A stretch of DNA of 64,000 bases from Verrucomicrobiota bacterium (GCA_016721945.1 JADKHC010000011.1:86171-150170); one strand, 5' to 3'; counted from the stretch's first letter, positions 8,601 to 18,733 are shown. Notes: generated from the sequence alone by a model not told the origin. Numbers and translations are program-made.

Positions 8601-10002
8601 GCTTAACGACATCCTGGATTTTTCGAAAATCGAAGCGGGCAAACTTCACTTTGAAACCCTCGATTTCGACTTGGTCAGCAGCGCCGAAGAATGCCTTGAG
8701 CTTCTCAATTCACGGGCATCTGAAAAGAAAATCGAGCTATCTTTGTTCGTGCCACCAGAGATGCCTCGCCTGGTAAAGGGCGATCAAGGTCGCTTGCGCC
8801 AGGTTCTGGTAAACCTGCTGGGCAACGCGATCAAGTTTACCGATAGCGGCGAGGTCGCTGTCACGCTTTCAATCGAAGAAGAAACAGCTACGGACCTGAT
8901 GCTGCGGTTCGAGGTGCGCGACACCGGCGTCGGCATAGCCAGCGAAAACATTGAAAGACTCTTCCAACCCTTTAGCCAGGCAGATGGTTCGACCACCCGA
9001 CGCTTTGGCGGAACAGGACTCGGCCTGGTGATTAGCAAGCAGCTCGTGCAATTAATGCAGGGCACGATTGGAGTTACCAGCACGCTCGGCGAGGGCTCCA
9101 CGTTTTGGTTTAGCGTAAAGCTGGAGAAGCAGCCTGCCGATCCAGCCGCCTCCACTAAAACGAACACGAAACCGCTGGCAGGCCTACGAATGCTGGTGGT
9201 TGACGACCATGCTCCGAATCGGCGGATCGCAATCGAATATGCGAACCACTGGGGCATGCGTTGCGATGCCGTTTCGACCGCAGGCGAGGCACTGCTCGCG
9301 CTAAACGAGGCGCTGGAGCGCGACGATCCCTACCGCGTAATGCTCTTTGACTGTCAGCTACCAGAAGTGGAATTCCCAACGCTCGCCGAAGCTATCCGCG
9401 TCGATCAGCGATTTAATCGTGTCAAACTGATCGCTCTGACCCTGCTGAGCAATCGCCTGGCCGAAGAGGATTGCACGCGCCTGAAGATTGGTTCGGTCAT
9501 CACAAAACCTCTCCACCCAGACGACTTGTTTTCTGCCATCGAAAACGTCTTGTCTCCGAAAAATTCGACTGGAACCGCATTCGACGTGGCCACCAAACCA
9601 CCCAGTGTTTCTCCGGTCGAACCAGCTCAGCATATACGCATTCTCGTCGCCGAAGACAATGTCGTGAACCAACGGGTTATTCTCCTCCAGCTCAAAAAAC
9701 TGGGCTATCAAGCCGATCTCGCTAACAACGGCCTGGAAGTTATCCAAGCGCTCGAGCGCAGCTCCTATGGCATCGTTTTCATGGATTGCCAGATGCCGGA
9801 GATGGATGGTTATGAAGCGACCCGCGTGATCAGGCGCGACAAACGATTCGCCAACCTGCGCATCATTGCGATGACCGCCAATGCGATGCAGGGTGATCGC
9901 GAGAAATGCCTCGCTGCCGGCATGTCCGACTATTTATCCAAACCCACGAGACTCGTTGATCTCAAAAACGCGCTCGCGGTCAGCGCCACGACCGAATCGT
10001 AA
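5662..10002 (+). CDS. Giant hybrid sensor histidine kinase with large periplasmic domain
   Basis: A 1446-residue membrane sensor of the BarA/RcsC-like hybrid type. It starts with GTG at 5662, giving a signal peptide (about residues 1-35). About 700 extracytoplasmic residues follow with repeated beta-rich modules of similar shape (e.g. RVQGVVTQ ... VIIQDGTEGLML ... GDYIEITGLPG), which look like OB-fold-type repeats. A transmembrane helix lies at about 748-770, then PAS (about 795-905), HisKA with His938 in MSHEIRTPMNG, HATPase (N-box LVNLLGNAIKFTD, G-box DTGVGIA), and two receiver domains with candidate phospho-Asp 1230 (LFDCQLPE, otherwise divergent) and 1375 (FMDCQMPEMDGYEAT). No output domain is present, so it must pass phosphate to another protein. 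No cognate regulator is adjacent. Confidence 0.92.
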   Translation: MIILRHIPAGLRSLKFRLGAILVTSLLGCALPSLAQNASTSQAVAVTPVTDLPSYWLEGARDIVRPIKMELVVNFYDGGWNHMWVDLNGEGGFLQCATKLPIRSRDRILVEGTVIPSKGISADTAIITILERDIAQTPFLADDKLSLYGQLKAKVVTFEATFDSVQVIDTHHLAFEFVAEGYRIHAFYWAPDVKLVDFEQGSRVRITGVYSANQDPLTEKMEIDLWCSRLEDIVLIGPPDTDPRFETRIVPIEWLPGMYAAREAKAHIAGIVRTNNLGHDVLVRDETGGVRVQALQALPLKTGDWVEAIGVPITGGADWSLRNAIIRRATPSVIASKIKAAASAPPTLRMIDQVLALTPKEAAAGHPVDIVGVTLWSYQHADFIYLADTSGSVRVQLPEKLGDVNNKPRSQIRIIGTTRMGAYAPEIQLSKSNQFSSALFPEAKELTLDQAITGLEIGRRVRMQGYVQRVVPDGIWSRMTLSTKTGTFDALLGREPLLDSMVGSIVSVQGVCCAVTNARRQLTRVEILALYLDDFRVEQPALADPFTAPLREISALRQFKLDGPLDYWVRVQGVVTQHVPGRFVIIQDGTEGLMLLTEQKDKLVAGDYIEITGLPGFENGRAVMRESVYRKIGHKNQPASVAVTDAKVFVEDLDSCLVKVRGKLLSSVLDGENLNLEIQTGQRVFSALLQQPSAQSYLHPLQAGSELELIGVYQLIRDERQRPQSFRIQLRTQADINVLQKPSWWTPARAFSVTGVLLGCIALALTWLSVLRRRVKEQTDQLRTQILKEAKLEAQNRAIVANANDCIFTTDLSGNFTSFNPASEHLLGYNQEEILKLNLRDLVAKDETKTEPELITSLMAKGQAAARFELRLVAKDQHRVWTEINACIVHTEGGLDGVLGVARDIGERKQIEEELKRARDAAEANTEAKSAFLANMSHEIRTPMNGVIGMSNLILDTKLSPEQREYAETIRNSAESLLTVLNDILDFSKIEAGKLHFETLDFDLVSSAEECLELLNSRASEKKIELSLFVPPEMPRLVKGDQGRLRQVLVNLLGNAIKFTDSGEVAVTLSIEEETATDLMLRFEVRDTGVGIASENIERLFQPFSQADGSTTRRFGGTGLGLVISKQLVQLMQGTIGVTSTLGEGSTFWFSVKLEKQPADPAASTKTNTKPLAGLRMLVVDDHAPNRRIAIEYANHWGMRCDAVSTAGEALLALNEALERDDPYRVMLFDCQLPEVEFPTLAEAIRVDQRFNRVKLIALTLLSNRLAEEDCTRLKIGSVITKPLHPDDLFSAIENVLSPKNSTGTAFDVATKPPSVSPVEPAQHIRILVAEDNVVNQRVILLQLKKLGYQADLANNGLEVIQALERSSYGIVFMDCQMPEMDGYEATRVIRRDKRFANLRIIAMTANAMQGDREKCLAAGMSDYLSKPTRLVDLKNALAVSATTES

Positions 10003-10300
10003 ACGAGCAGTCAACTTCTGGGCCAAAAACCAGCCAATCGATCTAAAAAATATAACAGAGAGGCAATCGGACGGGGTTGGGTTTTGTGGTTTGTGGTCGA
10101 GACCACGACGGCCTTGTCAATCTTTGTGTTGAAAATGGATCCGGAGAGCACGAACTATTTAACAGTAACTAAAAAGCAGACAGTTCATCCGCAGATTCTC
10201 GCAGATGGACGCAGATTTCCTACTAGCGCGATGAGGGCACCGCGCCTCCATTTATCCCATCGGTGAAAATCGGTGTTCATCTGTGGATAAAAACTGTCTC

Positions 10301-10331
10301 AAAAAAAGCCCGCACGTTTTGGTGCGGGCTT
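10301..10331 (-). terminator. Rho-independent terminator hairpin inside repeat A
   Basis: GCCCGCAC (10308-10315) and GTGCGGGC (10322-10329) form an 8 bp stem preceded on the plus strand by seven A, which read as a U-run on the minus strand. Here it has no obvious minus-strand gene to terminate; the equivalent in copy C sits behind the transposase. Confidence 0.75.
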
Positions 10332-10360
10332 GAGGTTCGGGGCGGCGGATTGAAGGTCTC

Positions 10361-10431
10361 GTAGGGGCGCAGTCTTGCTGCGCCCGGGTTTGGGATTTTA
10401 CGGAAAGGGCGTAGCGAGTCTACGCCCCTAC
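10361..10431. repeat. REP-2 inverted pair within repeat A
   Basis: GTAGGGGCGCAGTCTTGCTG (10361-10380) and, after a 20-odd bp spacer, GGGCGTAGCGAGTCTACGCC then CCTAC ending at 10431: two head-to-head REP hairpins. The same unit recurs at 13181-13251, 13851-13929 and, degenerate, 34583-34650. Confidence 0.85.
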
Positions 10432-10469
10432 TGGTTACTGGCGGAACTGATCTCACTCACCGGTTGAAA

Positions 10470-10681
10470 GGTCAATCGGACAGGGTTGGGTTTTGTGGTT
10501 TGTGGTCGAGACCACGACGGCGTTGGCAATCTTTGTGTTGAAAATTGATCCGAATAGCACGAACCATTTAACAGTAGCTAACAAGCAGACAGTTCATCCG
10601 CAGATTCTCGCAGATGAACGCAGATTTCCGACCTGCGCGGTGAGGGCACCACACCTCCACAATCAGGCATCTGTGAAAATT
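10470..10681. repeat. Partial repeat copy B (~210 bp)
   Basis: Starts GGTCAATCGGACAGGGTTGG and follows the left half of copies A and C through the CGCAGATTCTCGCAGATGAA segment and the REP-3-like GTGAGGGCACCACACCTCC, then diverges. It is directly abutted to the end of copy A and is more diverged than A is from C, so it is an older or separately derived half copy. Confidence 0.8.
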
Positions 10682-10798
10682 ATTCGTTGTCGACTGCGCA
10701 ACACGAATTCCGTTCGCGGAGGCTGAGCGTGAGCAGGTTTATGCAATAGCTGCTTAAACCACTTTGACGAATTATATATAACACTCCAGCCTTCCCCC

Positions 10799-12870
10799 AT
10801 GAAATCAATTTGCTCTATTATCCGTTCCCTGGCGATAATTCTGCTGATGATGGCTGGAATCGTCACCGCTCAAACCGTCACTACTACCGCCAGTCTCTCC
10901 AGTGCCATCGCCGCAGCCAACACGGCGCCCGACACGCCTACCACAATCAACCTTGCAGCGGGCACTTACACCTTGGCGATCTCCCTGCCCAACCTTGGGG
11001 CCAACCACCTCACCATCAGTGGCCCGCCACCGGCTCACCCGCCATCATTAACGCCGATAACCTGCCTTCCGGGGTCATCTTTAACGTCACCGCCGATTAC
11101 GTCACCATCTCCAACATAACCCTGCACAACGCCCGCACCCACGGCATCGCCATCCAATCAGGCGCCGACTCCGGCCGCATCGAGGCCTGCACCTTCGCGA
11201 ACCCTAGCAGCCCTGCACCGACCTCCGCCATCGACGGACACGGCTGCGCCAACTGGACTGTTACTGGAAATAACATTAGCGGCATCACCGGCACCACTGC
11301 CACCGCCGAACCCGCCATCCACTTCCACGGCGGTGCCTCGGGCACCGAGATCACCAACAACCTCATCTACAACTGTGATCGAGCCATTGGCCTCGGAAGC
11401 GAACCAGTTGCCATCGACCCAGCCATTAGTTCACTAATTACCGGAACGCGCTATTATCTCGATGCGAATCACGGAGATGATACGGCAACTGGAACCGCCG
11501 GCGATCCATGGAAAACCCTCGCAAAAGCTCAAGCTGTCGTTCAAGGCGGCGATGCAGTGATTCTCGGTAATGGAAATTATGGGAAGTTCTCCGACACAAA
11601 TGCGAGCCGGACCGCTTTTTGTATATATATGGCAGCACCGGGTGCATTGCCTGAATTTACAGAAATAAATTTAAATTATGGTGGCCGAAATGGCGCGGCC
11701 TATCTCTTGTTCTACCGGATTTATATTCATTCACTGCCCGTAGTTCAAGACCTGGGGGTTGATCCTCAGGACCCAAAAGCAACAGGAACTACCTACAAGA
11801 AGACGAGCAATCCGATCAGCATAGAATCGGCAACTCACGTTTGGATTGCAGGGTGCAGAATAGCTGGCCAGAGCAAATACCTTACCGGAGGTATAAATAT
11901 AAACCGGAGTCAGCATATTAAAATCAATCAGTGTCATATACACGACGCGAGCGTTGGTGTCAGTTTTTCCAATAGCCAGTTTTTAGAGTTTACCGGTAAT
12001 CATATTCACAAAATAGCCGCCTCTGCGTTTCAGTCTGGCTATATGACACTGACGGCAGACGTCTTAATTGAAGCAAACCATGCGCATGATGCAAACTGGA
12101 ACATCAATGATGATTTTTGCCCCCGAGCCCCAATAGGGCAAATCTACCATGGGTCTGGTGTTGCGATACGCGGAAACCGTTATATCATTCGCAATAACAT
12201 TTTTCATGACGGTTTTCCGACTGCGGGAATTGCGATGTATAACGATACAAATACTGCGTTTTCTGATATTCGTATAGAAAACAACATTCTTTATGATATT
12301 CGGGCATATTGCGCGCTTCGACTGGATAAGCTTCTGGAAAATATCTATGTCCGAAATAACTTGATTGTTGGGCATGCTCACGGTTCTGGAACATCCTATT
12401 ATGACGGCGGCGTGTCTCTTTCGAGCCTGGCCGTTGGAGCTACTGGAAATGTACTCAACTTCGATAACAATATCGTAGTTGGCACGACTGATTTTGGTGC
12501 ATATTGGGGACAGGTAAGTCAGCGCAATAATATTTTCTATTGTGCTCGAAGCAATACCTCTATTTTGGACCAAGCAACTGTTGGTGGAGGATCAATGGTT
12601 TTGACGGCGACCTCGCTTACTTCATTGCGGTTTGAGAACGAATTCTTCTCTAACATAACAAATCATTCCCAATTTACTTGGGATTCAATAAGTCAGACCG
12701 GGCATCACCAACTGATCGACTGGAGCCTTTCCTTGAGTTCCCCTGCGATTGGCTTTGGAGATTCTTCACTGCAGCCCCCTGATGGTATTGGAGGAATAGA
12801 CGCCGACGGATTTATATTTACTGGTGCGCCACGCTCGTTGGTAAACCATAATGCAGGACCGAGTTCCTAA
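10799..12870 (+). pseudogene. Right-handed beta-helix / pectate-lyase-fold secreted protein, frameshifted and apparently chimeric
   Basis: The ATG at 10799 encodes a signal peptide (IIRSLAIILLMMAGIVTAQT) and the start of a beta-helix (TTINLAAGTYTLAISLPN ... HLTISG). The reading frame is then lost near 11020-11030; one missing base in a GGC-CCC-GCC-like context would join it to the frame that continues to 12870 (ATGSPAIINADNLPSG, then repeated short turns with N-x-I motifs). Around 11430 a second N-terminal-type module begins (RYYLDANHGDDTATGTAGDP, normally found at the start of such proteins), and base composition drops from GC-rich to clearly AT-richer. It may be a fusion of two beta-helix genes. 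Family role is usually polysaccharide binding or cleavage; no catalytic residues can be named. Frameshift could be decay or sequence error. Confidence 0.7.
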
Positions 12871-12881
12871 AAAACAATAGG

Positions 12882-13290
12882 GTCAATCGGACGGGGTCGG
12901 GTTTTGTGGTTTGCGGTCGTGACCACGACGGCCTTGTCAATCTTTGTGTTGAAAATGAATCCGGAGAGCACGAACTATTTAACAGTAACTAAAAAGCAGA
13001 CAGTTCATCCGTAGATTCTCGCAGATGAACGCAGATTTCCGACCTGCGCGGTGAGGGCACCGCGCCTCCATTTATCCCATCGGTGAAAATCGGTGTTCAT
13101 CTGTGGATAAAAACTGTCTCAAAAAAAGCCCGCACGGTTTGGTGCGGGCTTGAAGTTCGGGGCGGCGGATTGAAGGTCTCGTAGGGTCTCAGTCTTGCTG
13201 CGCCAGGGTTTGGGATTTTACGGAAAGGGCGTAGCGAGTCTACGCCCCTACTGGTTACTGGCGGAACTGATCTCACTCACCGGTTGAAAG
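12882..13290. repeat. Long direct repeat, copy C (~410 bp)
   Basis: Full-length partner of copy A (offset 2820 bp). It fills the roughly 400 bp gap between the beta-helix gene and the transposase, and its last 18 bp (13273-13290) are the 3' end of the transposase coding sequence. It includes the terminator at 13121-13150, a REP-3 fragment near 13048 and the REP-2 pair at 13181-13251, whose left arm carries changes (GTAGGGTCTCAG) that weaken the palindrome. Confidence 0.9.
13121..13150 (-). terminator. Terminator downstream of the RAYT transposase
   Basis: Copy C version of the hairpin GCCCGCAC/GTGCGGGC with an A-run on its plus-strand left side, i.e. a U-run for leftward transcripts. It lies about 120 bp past the transposase stop and fits as its terminator. 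Confidence 0.75.
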
Positions 13291-13827
13291 GCTGCTGGGG
13301 ATTAGTTCGTCGATCCACTCGGATGGCGGAGCGCCGTTGGAGCTGAGGTGCGTCGTGAAATCAAAACGGCCGGGAACCGGACAATGCCAATGCGCCCATG
13401 CGTCGTCGGCCGTCAACAGGCCTGCACGATAAGGATTGAGAAAGATATAGAGCGCGTACGGCTCCATCGCTTCGTCGGGACGCAGCTGGTGTTCGTAGAA
13501 ATCCCGCTGCCAGTCCAAGCCCGCCAATTGCAGTGCGCCTTTGGTTTGTGTCTTCCAGCGCGAGAGAACGCGCCCCAACGTCAAACGCCGACCTAGCGTA
13601 AAGAGCCAATGGACGTGATCGGGCATCACGGCAAATGCGTGTGTGGTGGTGTCGTCTTGCGCATCCGACACTCCGGTGACTTGCTTCAACGTATGAGTGA
13701 CGTTGGTGGCAGTCAGGCCTGACCTGCGTTCTTGCGTACAACATGTCACGAAATACGTCGCAGCGGGCTGTGACCAACGATGCGCATGAAGCGCACTGGT
13801 TTGGCGCGTTGGCATGGGGTTCAGCAC
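13273..13827 (-). CDS. REP-associated tyrosine transposase (RAYT, IS200/IS605-like Y1 family)
   Basis: A 184-residue single-domain HUH endonuclease of the kind that mobilises REP palindromes. Seen are the strand YFVTCCTQERRSGL, the HUH motif in AVMPDHVHWLFTLG, and the helix carrying the candidate catalytic tyrosine (MEPYALYIFLNPYRAGLL). Length and motif order fit RAYTs rather than full IS200 elements. Strong context support: REP-2 inverted pairs flank the gene on both sides (13181-13251 and 13851-13929), the usual RAYT arrangement. The start could also be the ATG at 13815 (MPTRQTSALH). The 3' end lies inside repeat C. It appears intact and thus potentially active. Confidence 0.88.
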   Translation of the reverse strand: MLNPMPTRQTSALHAHRWSQPAATYFVTCCTQERRSGLTATNVTHTLKQVTGVSDAQDDTTTHAFAVMPDHVHWLFTLGRRLTLGRVLSRWKTQTKGALQLAGLDWQRDFYEHQLRPDEAMEPYALYIFLNPYRAGLLTADDAWAHWHCPVPGRFDFTTHLSSNGAPPSEWIDELIPSSLSTGE

Positions 13828-13850
13828 ACGGGGAAACCTAAAGCCTAGTC

Positions 13851-13929
13851 GTAGGGGCGCAATCTTGTTGCGCCCGGGTTCGGTGGGTTTTCTTAAAACA
13901 AGAAGGGCGCAGCAAGACTGCGCCCCTAC
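13851..13929. repeat. REP-2 inverted pair upstream of the transposase
   Basis: GTAGGGGCGCAATCTTGTTG at 13851-13870 and GGGCGCAGCAAGACTGCGCC then CCTAC ending at 13929, separated by a ~30 bp spacer. With the copy at 13181-13251 it frames the RAYT gene. Confidence 0.85.
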
Positions 13930-13954
13930 AAGAAGGAGGAAAGGCGAACAGAAA

Positions 13955-15771
<1,817 letters not shown>

Positions 15772-15987
15772 CGGATTATGGGAAGGGTCAGGAAAAGCCA
15801 CCCTGCCCCACCCGCGCAAGCCTAGTCTGATGGTTGGCGATATGGAAAATTAGCAATAGGCCCGAGAAGGCCGTCTTGTATCTATGAGCAATGCCTCGGT
15901 TTTGTGGAAACCGGACGTGCTTTTGCTACACCAACAGCGCGCGGAGAGCCGACACCAAGCAGCTCCTACCGACACCTTACGACTACC

Positions 15988-16767
15988 ATGGAACTCATTA
16001 TCAAATCCTACGCGAACCGCATCGGGACGCTGCAATTCAACAACGAGGGCAAACTTAACTGCCTCAGTCATACACTCATGGACGAGCTGATGCGCGGGCT
16101 CCACGAACTGGAGCAGGAAGGCGCTCATGTGATCGTGTTGCGTGCGAAGCCCGGCGTGAAAGTCTGGTCGGCTGGCCACGACATCAACGAACTTCCGGAA
16201 CCGCGCCGCGACCCGCTTTCCTATGGCGATCCGCTGGAAACTCTGTTGCGAAATATTCAGGACTGCCCGGTGCCGGTCATCGCGATGGTCGAAGGCACGG
16301 TCTGGGGCGGCGCGTGCGACATGTGTTGTTCCTGCGACATGGTTATCGCGGCGGAAGGTTCCACCTTTGCGATGACGCCGGCCAAGATCGGCATCCCTTA
16401 CAACGCCTCGGGCCTGATCCATTTCGTCCATCACATCGGCTTGAACAAGGCCAAGGAAATGTTTTTCACCGCACGCCCGACGACCGTTCACGAAGCGTGG
16501 AACAACGGCTTCGTTAATCACGAGGTTTCGAAGGAAGAGCTGGAAACGTTCACTTACGATCTGGCAGGAAAAATCGGGAAGAACGCTCCTCTCGCCGTTC
16601 GCGCAATCAAGGCGCAGTTCCGCCTGCTCACGCGTGGCGCTTTGATCGATGCCGAGACCGCCGAGCGCATCCAGGCGATACGGCGCAAAGTTTACGACAG
16701 CGCCGACTACGCGGAAGGCATCAAGTCCTTCAAGGAAAAGCGCCCGCCTGTTTTTCAAGGCCGCTGA
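15988..16767 (+). CDS. scpB: Methylmalonyl-CoA decarboxylase (crotonase family)
   Basis: Crotonase-fold enzyme predicted to convert methylmalonyl-CoA to propionyl-CoA and CO2, as in the succinate-to-propionate pathway. From the ATG at 15988 the 259-residue product resembles E. coli ScpB (YgfG) throughout: GHDINELPEPRRDPLSY, MVEGTVWGGACDM (oxyanion-hole region), FAMTPAKIGIPYN, and the C-terminus RRKVYDSADYAEGIKSF. The RDPLSY segment and the C-terminal YDS-DY motif separate it from general enoyl-CoA hydratases. An in-frame ATG at 15904 gives a non-conserved leader and is not used. Propionate formation is known in Opitutus; linking it to this gene is inference. It is followed by a strong hairpin. 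Confidence 0.88.
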   Translation: MELIIKSYANRIGTLQFNNEGKLNCLSHTLMDELMRGLHELEQEGAHVIVLRAKPGVKVWSAGHDINELPEPRRDPLSYGDPLETLLRNIQDCPVPVIAMVEGTVWGGACDMCCSCDMVIAAEGSTFAMTPAKIGIPYNASGLIHFVHHIGLNKAKEMFFTARPTTVHEAWNNGFVNHEVSKEELETFTYDLAGKIGKNAPLAVRAIKAQFRLLTRGALIDAETAERIQAIRRKVYDSADYAEGIKSFKEKRPPVFQGR

Positions 16768-16791
16768 GATTCCCCATAAATTAGGTTCACC

Positions 16792-16817
16792 CGGGCCGGA
16801 AGCACGCTTCCGGCCCG
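16792..16817. terminator. Strong GC hairpin after scpB
   Basis: CGGGCCGGAAGC (16792-16803), loop AC, GCTTCCGGCCCG (16806-16817): a 12 bp perfect stem 25 nt after the scpB stop. There is no U-run, so it could be a terminator stem, an mRNA-stabilising hairpin or a single REP-like palindrome. Confidence 0.6.
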
Positions 16818-16961
16818 CTTCGTGCTTGGCGGACTGGACAAACTGTATCGGTACAGCCAGCTTGCTCGCGCTGTACCCCCATCAACCGCAGCAACGAACC
16901 GAGTATTCATGAACCTACTACGCCGTAAGACCGTGGCCGCCCGGCCAGCGATGATTCCCGC

Positions 16962-18578
16962 ATGAGCGCTTCCAACGAATCCTGGTCATCGCGCGCCGGT
17001 GTGATTCTCGCAGTCGCAGGCAGCGCTGTGGGCCTCGGCAATTTCCTACGCTTTCCGGGCCTCGCCGCGCAATACGGTGGCGGGGCCTTCATGATCGCGT
17101 ACTTCGTTTCGCTGCTGATCATCGGGTTTCCCATTGGCTGGGCCGAGTGGTCGCTGGGGCGTTATGGCGGTCGCTATGGTTATCGTTCCTCGCCCGGAAT
17201 CTTCCACGCACTACTCAAGCATCCGGCGGGAAAATATCTCGGCGTGATCGGCTTCATCATCCCCGTGATGATTTATATGTATTATGTGTATATCGAGGCG
17301 TGGTGCCTCGGATATGCCGTCAACGCTGCTGCGGGCAATCTCAGCCAGCCCGGCTTGAACTATGGCGCGTTCTTCAACCACTACACTGGTGCAAGCGCGG
17401 ATGGGGTTTCGCTCTCTTTCGGACTGAACGATGTCGGCATCTTCGTCATCATCGTTTACGCGCTCAATTTCTACTTAATCTACCGAGGCATCTCCAAAGG
17501 CATCGAGGCGCTCTGCAAATATGCCATGCCCGCGCTCATCGCGCTCGCCCTCGTCATCCTCGTCCGAGTGCTCACCCTCGGCACACCCGATCCGCTCAAG
17601 CCCGATCAAAATGTGCTCAACGGCCTCGGCTTCATGTGGAATCCCGGCAACGTGGCCGAAGGCCTAAAAAATCCGCAGCTCTGGCTCGCCGCTGCTGGGC
17701 AAATATTTTTCTCTCTTTCAGTTGGTTTTGGTGTGATCATCACCTACTCCAGCTATCTCAAGGACAAGGACGACGTCGTCCTGAGTGGCCTCACGGCCTC
17801 CGCTGCCAACGAGTTTTGCGAGGTCGGGCTGGGCGGGCTCATCACCGTGCCTGCTGCGTTTATCTTCCTCGGCGCTTCCGGCATCGTCGGTCAGGGCACC
17901 TTCGGACTGGGCTTCCACGTACTGCCCGAAGTCTTCGCGCGCATGCCTGCGGGTGCGTTTTTCGCGACGGCATTTTTTGTCCTGTTGTTCCTCGCGGCAA
18001 TCACGAGTTCGCTCTCGATGCTGCAACCCGGCATCGCCTTTCTTGAGGAGGGACTTGGCATCAACCGCAAGGCCTCCGTCACCCTGCTCGGCTTCGTCAC
18101 CTCCATCGGTACAATCTTTGTTTGGTATTTTTCCAAGGACCTCAAGGCACTCGACACGATCGATTTTTGGGTCGGTACGATGCTCATCTTCATCCAGGCG
18201 ACGATCCTCATCATCATCTTCGGCTGGCATGTGGGCATCGAAAAAGGCTGGCAGGAAATGCACCTCGGGGCCGCCATGCGCGTGCCAGGGATTTTCAAGC
18301 CGATCATAAAATACATCACGCCGCTTTTCCTCATCACGATTTTCGTCCTCTTCCTAATGAAAAACGTTTTCGGCTGGAACTTCTCCTGGGGTGCAGCGGC
18401 CACTTTCAATCCCACCAGTTATATTGTGGATCTTGTCGGCAAGACGCCCAGCCACGTCGCACGCCTCAGTGTCGGCCTGATCGTCGTGATGTTTATTTTC
18501 ACTCTCGTGCTCGCCCACCTCGCCGGAAAGAATTGGGAAAAGAAACCGCTCAACACCCCCGAGGACAATACACCATGA
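16962..18578 (+). CDS. Sodium-dependent symporter, NSS/SNF family large subunit
   Basis: Secondary transporter of the neurotransmitter:sodium symporter family, coupling Na+ entry to uptake of an amino acid or similar solute. The 538-residue product starts with the family hallmark WSSRAGVILAVAGSAVGLGN (TM1, with the unwound Na+-binding region) and has about 12 hydrophobic segments, including RFPGLAAQYGGGAFMIAYF and the TM6 region QIFFSLSVGFGVIITYSSYL. Its stop overlaps the start of a small membrane protein (ATGA, 18575-18578), the arrangement seen in the two-subunit methionine transporter MetPS. Substrate cannot be read from sequence; methionine or alanine are candidates. metF a few genes downstream is weak contextual support for methionine. 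Confidence 0.92.
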   Translation: MSASNESWSSRAGVILAVAGSAVGLGNFLRFPGLAAQYGGGAFMIAYFVSLLIIGFPIGWAEWSLGRYGGRYGYRSSPGIFHALLKHPAGKYLGVIGFIIPVMIYMYYVYIEAWCLGYAVNAAAGNLSQPGLNYGAFFNHYTGASADGVSLSFGLNDVGIFVIIVYALNFYLIYRGISKGIEALCKYAMPALIALALVILVRVLTLGTPDPLKPDQNVLNGLGFMWNPGNVAEGLKNPQLWLAAAGQIFFSLSVGFGVIITYSSYLKDKDDVVLSGLTASAANEFCEVGLGGLITVPAAFIFLGASGIVGQGTFGLGFHVLPEVFARMPAGAFFATAFFVLLFLAAITSSLSMLQPGIAFLEEGLGINRKASVTLLGFVTSIGTIFVWYFSKDLKALDTIDFWVGTMLIFIQATILIIIFGWHVGIEKGWQEMHLGAAMRVPGIFKPIIKYITPLFLITIFVLFLMKNVFGWNFSWGAAATFNPTSYIVDLVGKTPSHVARLSVGLIVVMFIFTLVLAHLAGKNWEKKPLNTPEDNTP

Positions 18579-18733
18579 CCACCGGCGGCTGGATCAACCT
18601 TATCCTCTCGGTCGGCTTCGTAACCGTGCTCTTCGTCTGGAGCCTCATCCGCGTTTTGCGCGAACCACCTGAAAGCGACAAGCACCTCGCTCACGTCGAG
18701 CCCATCGAGGAAGACCAGACCGAACAGCGCTGA
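18575..18733 (+). CDS. MetS-family NSS transporter small subunit
   Basis: A 52-residue single-span membrane protein (MTTGGWINLILSVGFVTVLF ... then a charged tail with DKHLAHVEP). Its ATG overlaps the stop of the NSS symporter by 4 nt, so translation is probably coupled. Small partners of this shape are essential for MetP transport in Corynebacterium; the same role here is inferred from size, topology (N-terminus outside or short, one helix, acidic cytoplasmic tail) and position. It is easily missed by gene finders because of its length. Confidence 0.85.
   Translation: MTTGGWINLILSVGFVTVLFVWSLIRVLREPPESDKHLAHVEPIEEDQTEQR

Larger units (their letters stand above)
10062..10470. repeat. Long direct repeat, copy A (~410 bp)
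   Basis: Near-identical to copy C at 12882-13290, at a constant offset of 2820 bp with no indels and about 15 substitutions by eye. In order it contains a TCGG-rich left end, the phrase CGCAGATTCTCGCAGATG, a REP-3 fragment (GAGGGCACCGCGCCTCC, 10228-10244), a minus-strand terminator hairpin (10301-10331) and a REP-2 pair (10361-10431). Its last ~18 bp equal the 3' end of the transposase coding sequence found beside copy C, so A looks like a duplicated fragment of the transposase flank. Confidence 0.9.
10003..10798. other. Repeat-filled intergenic region
   Basis: About 800 bp without a credible gene. It is almost entirely made of repeat copy A (10062-10470) and partial copy B (10470-10681), described separately. 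The last ~115 bp before the next start is AT-richer and presumably holds its promoter. Short apparent ORFs at 10084 and 10493 are just the same repeat read twice. Confidence 0.8.

Noticed and set aside
15850..16758. Minus-strand ORF of 302 codons across scpB
   Set aside because: Opposite strand of a clear crotonase-family gene; no domain, composition typical of an antisense shadow.
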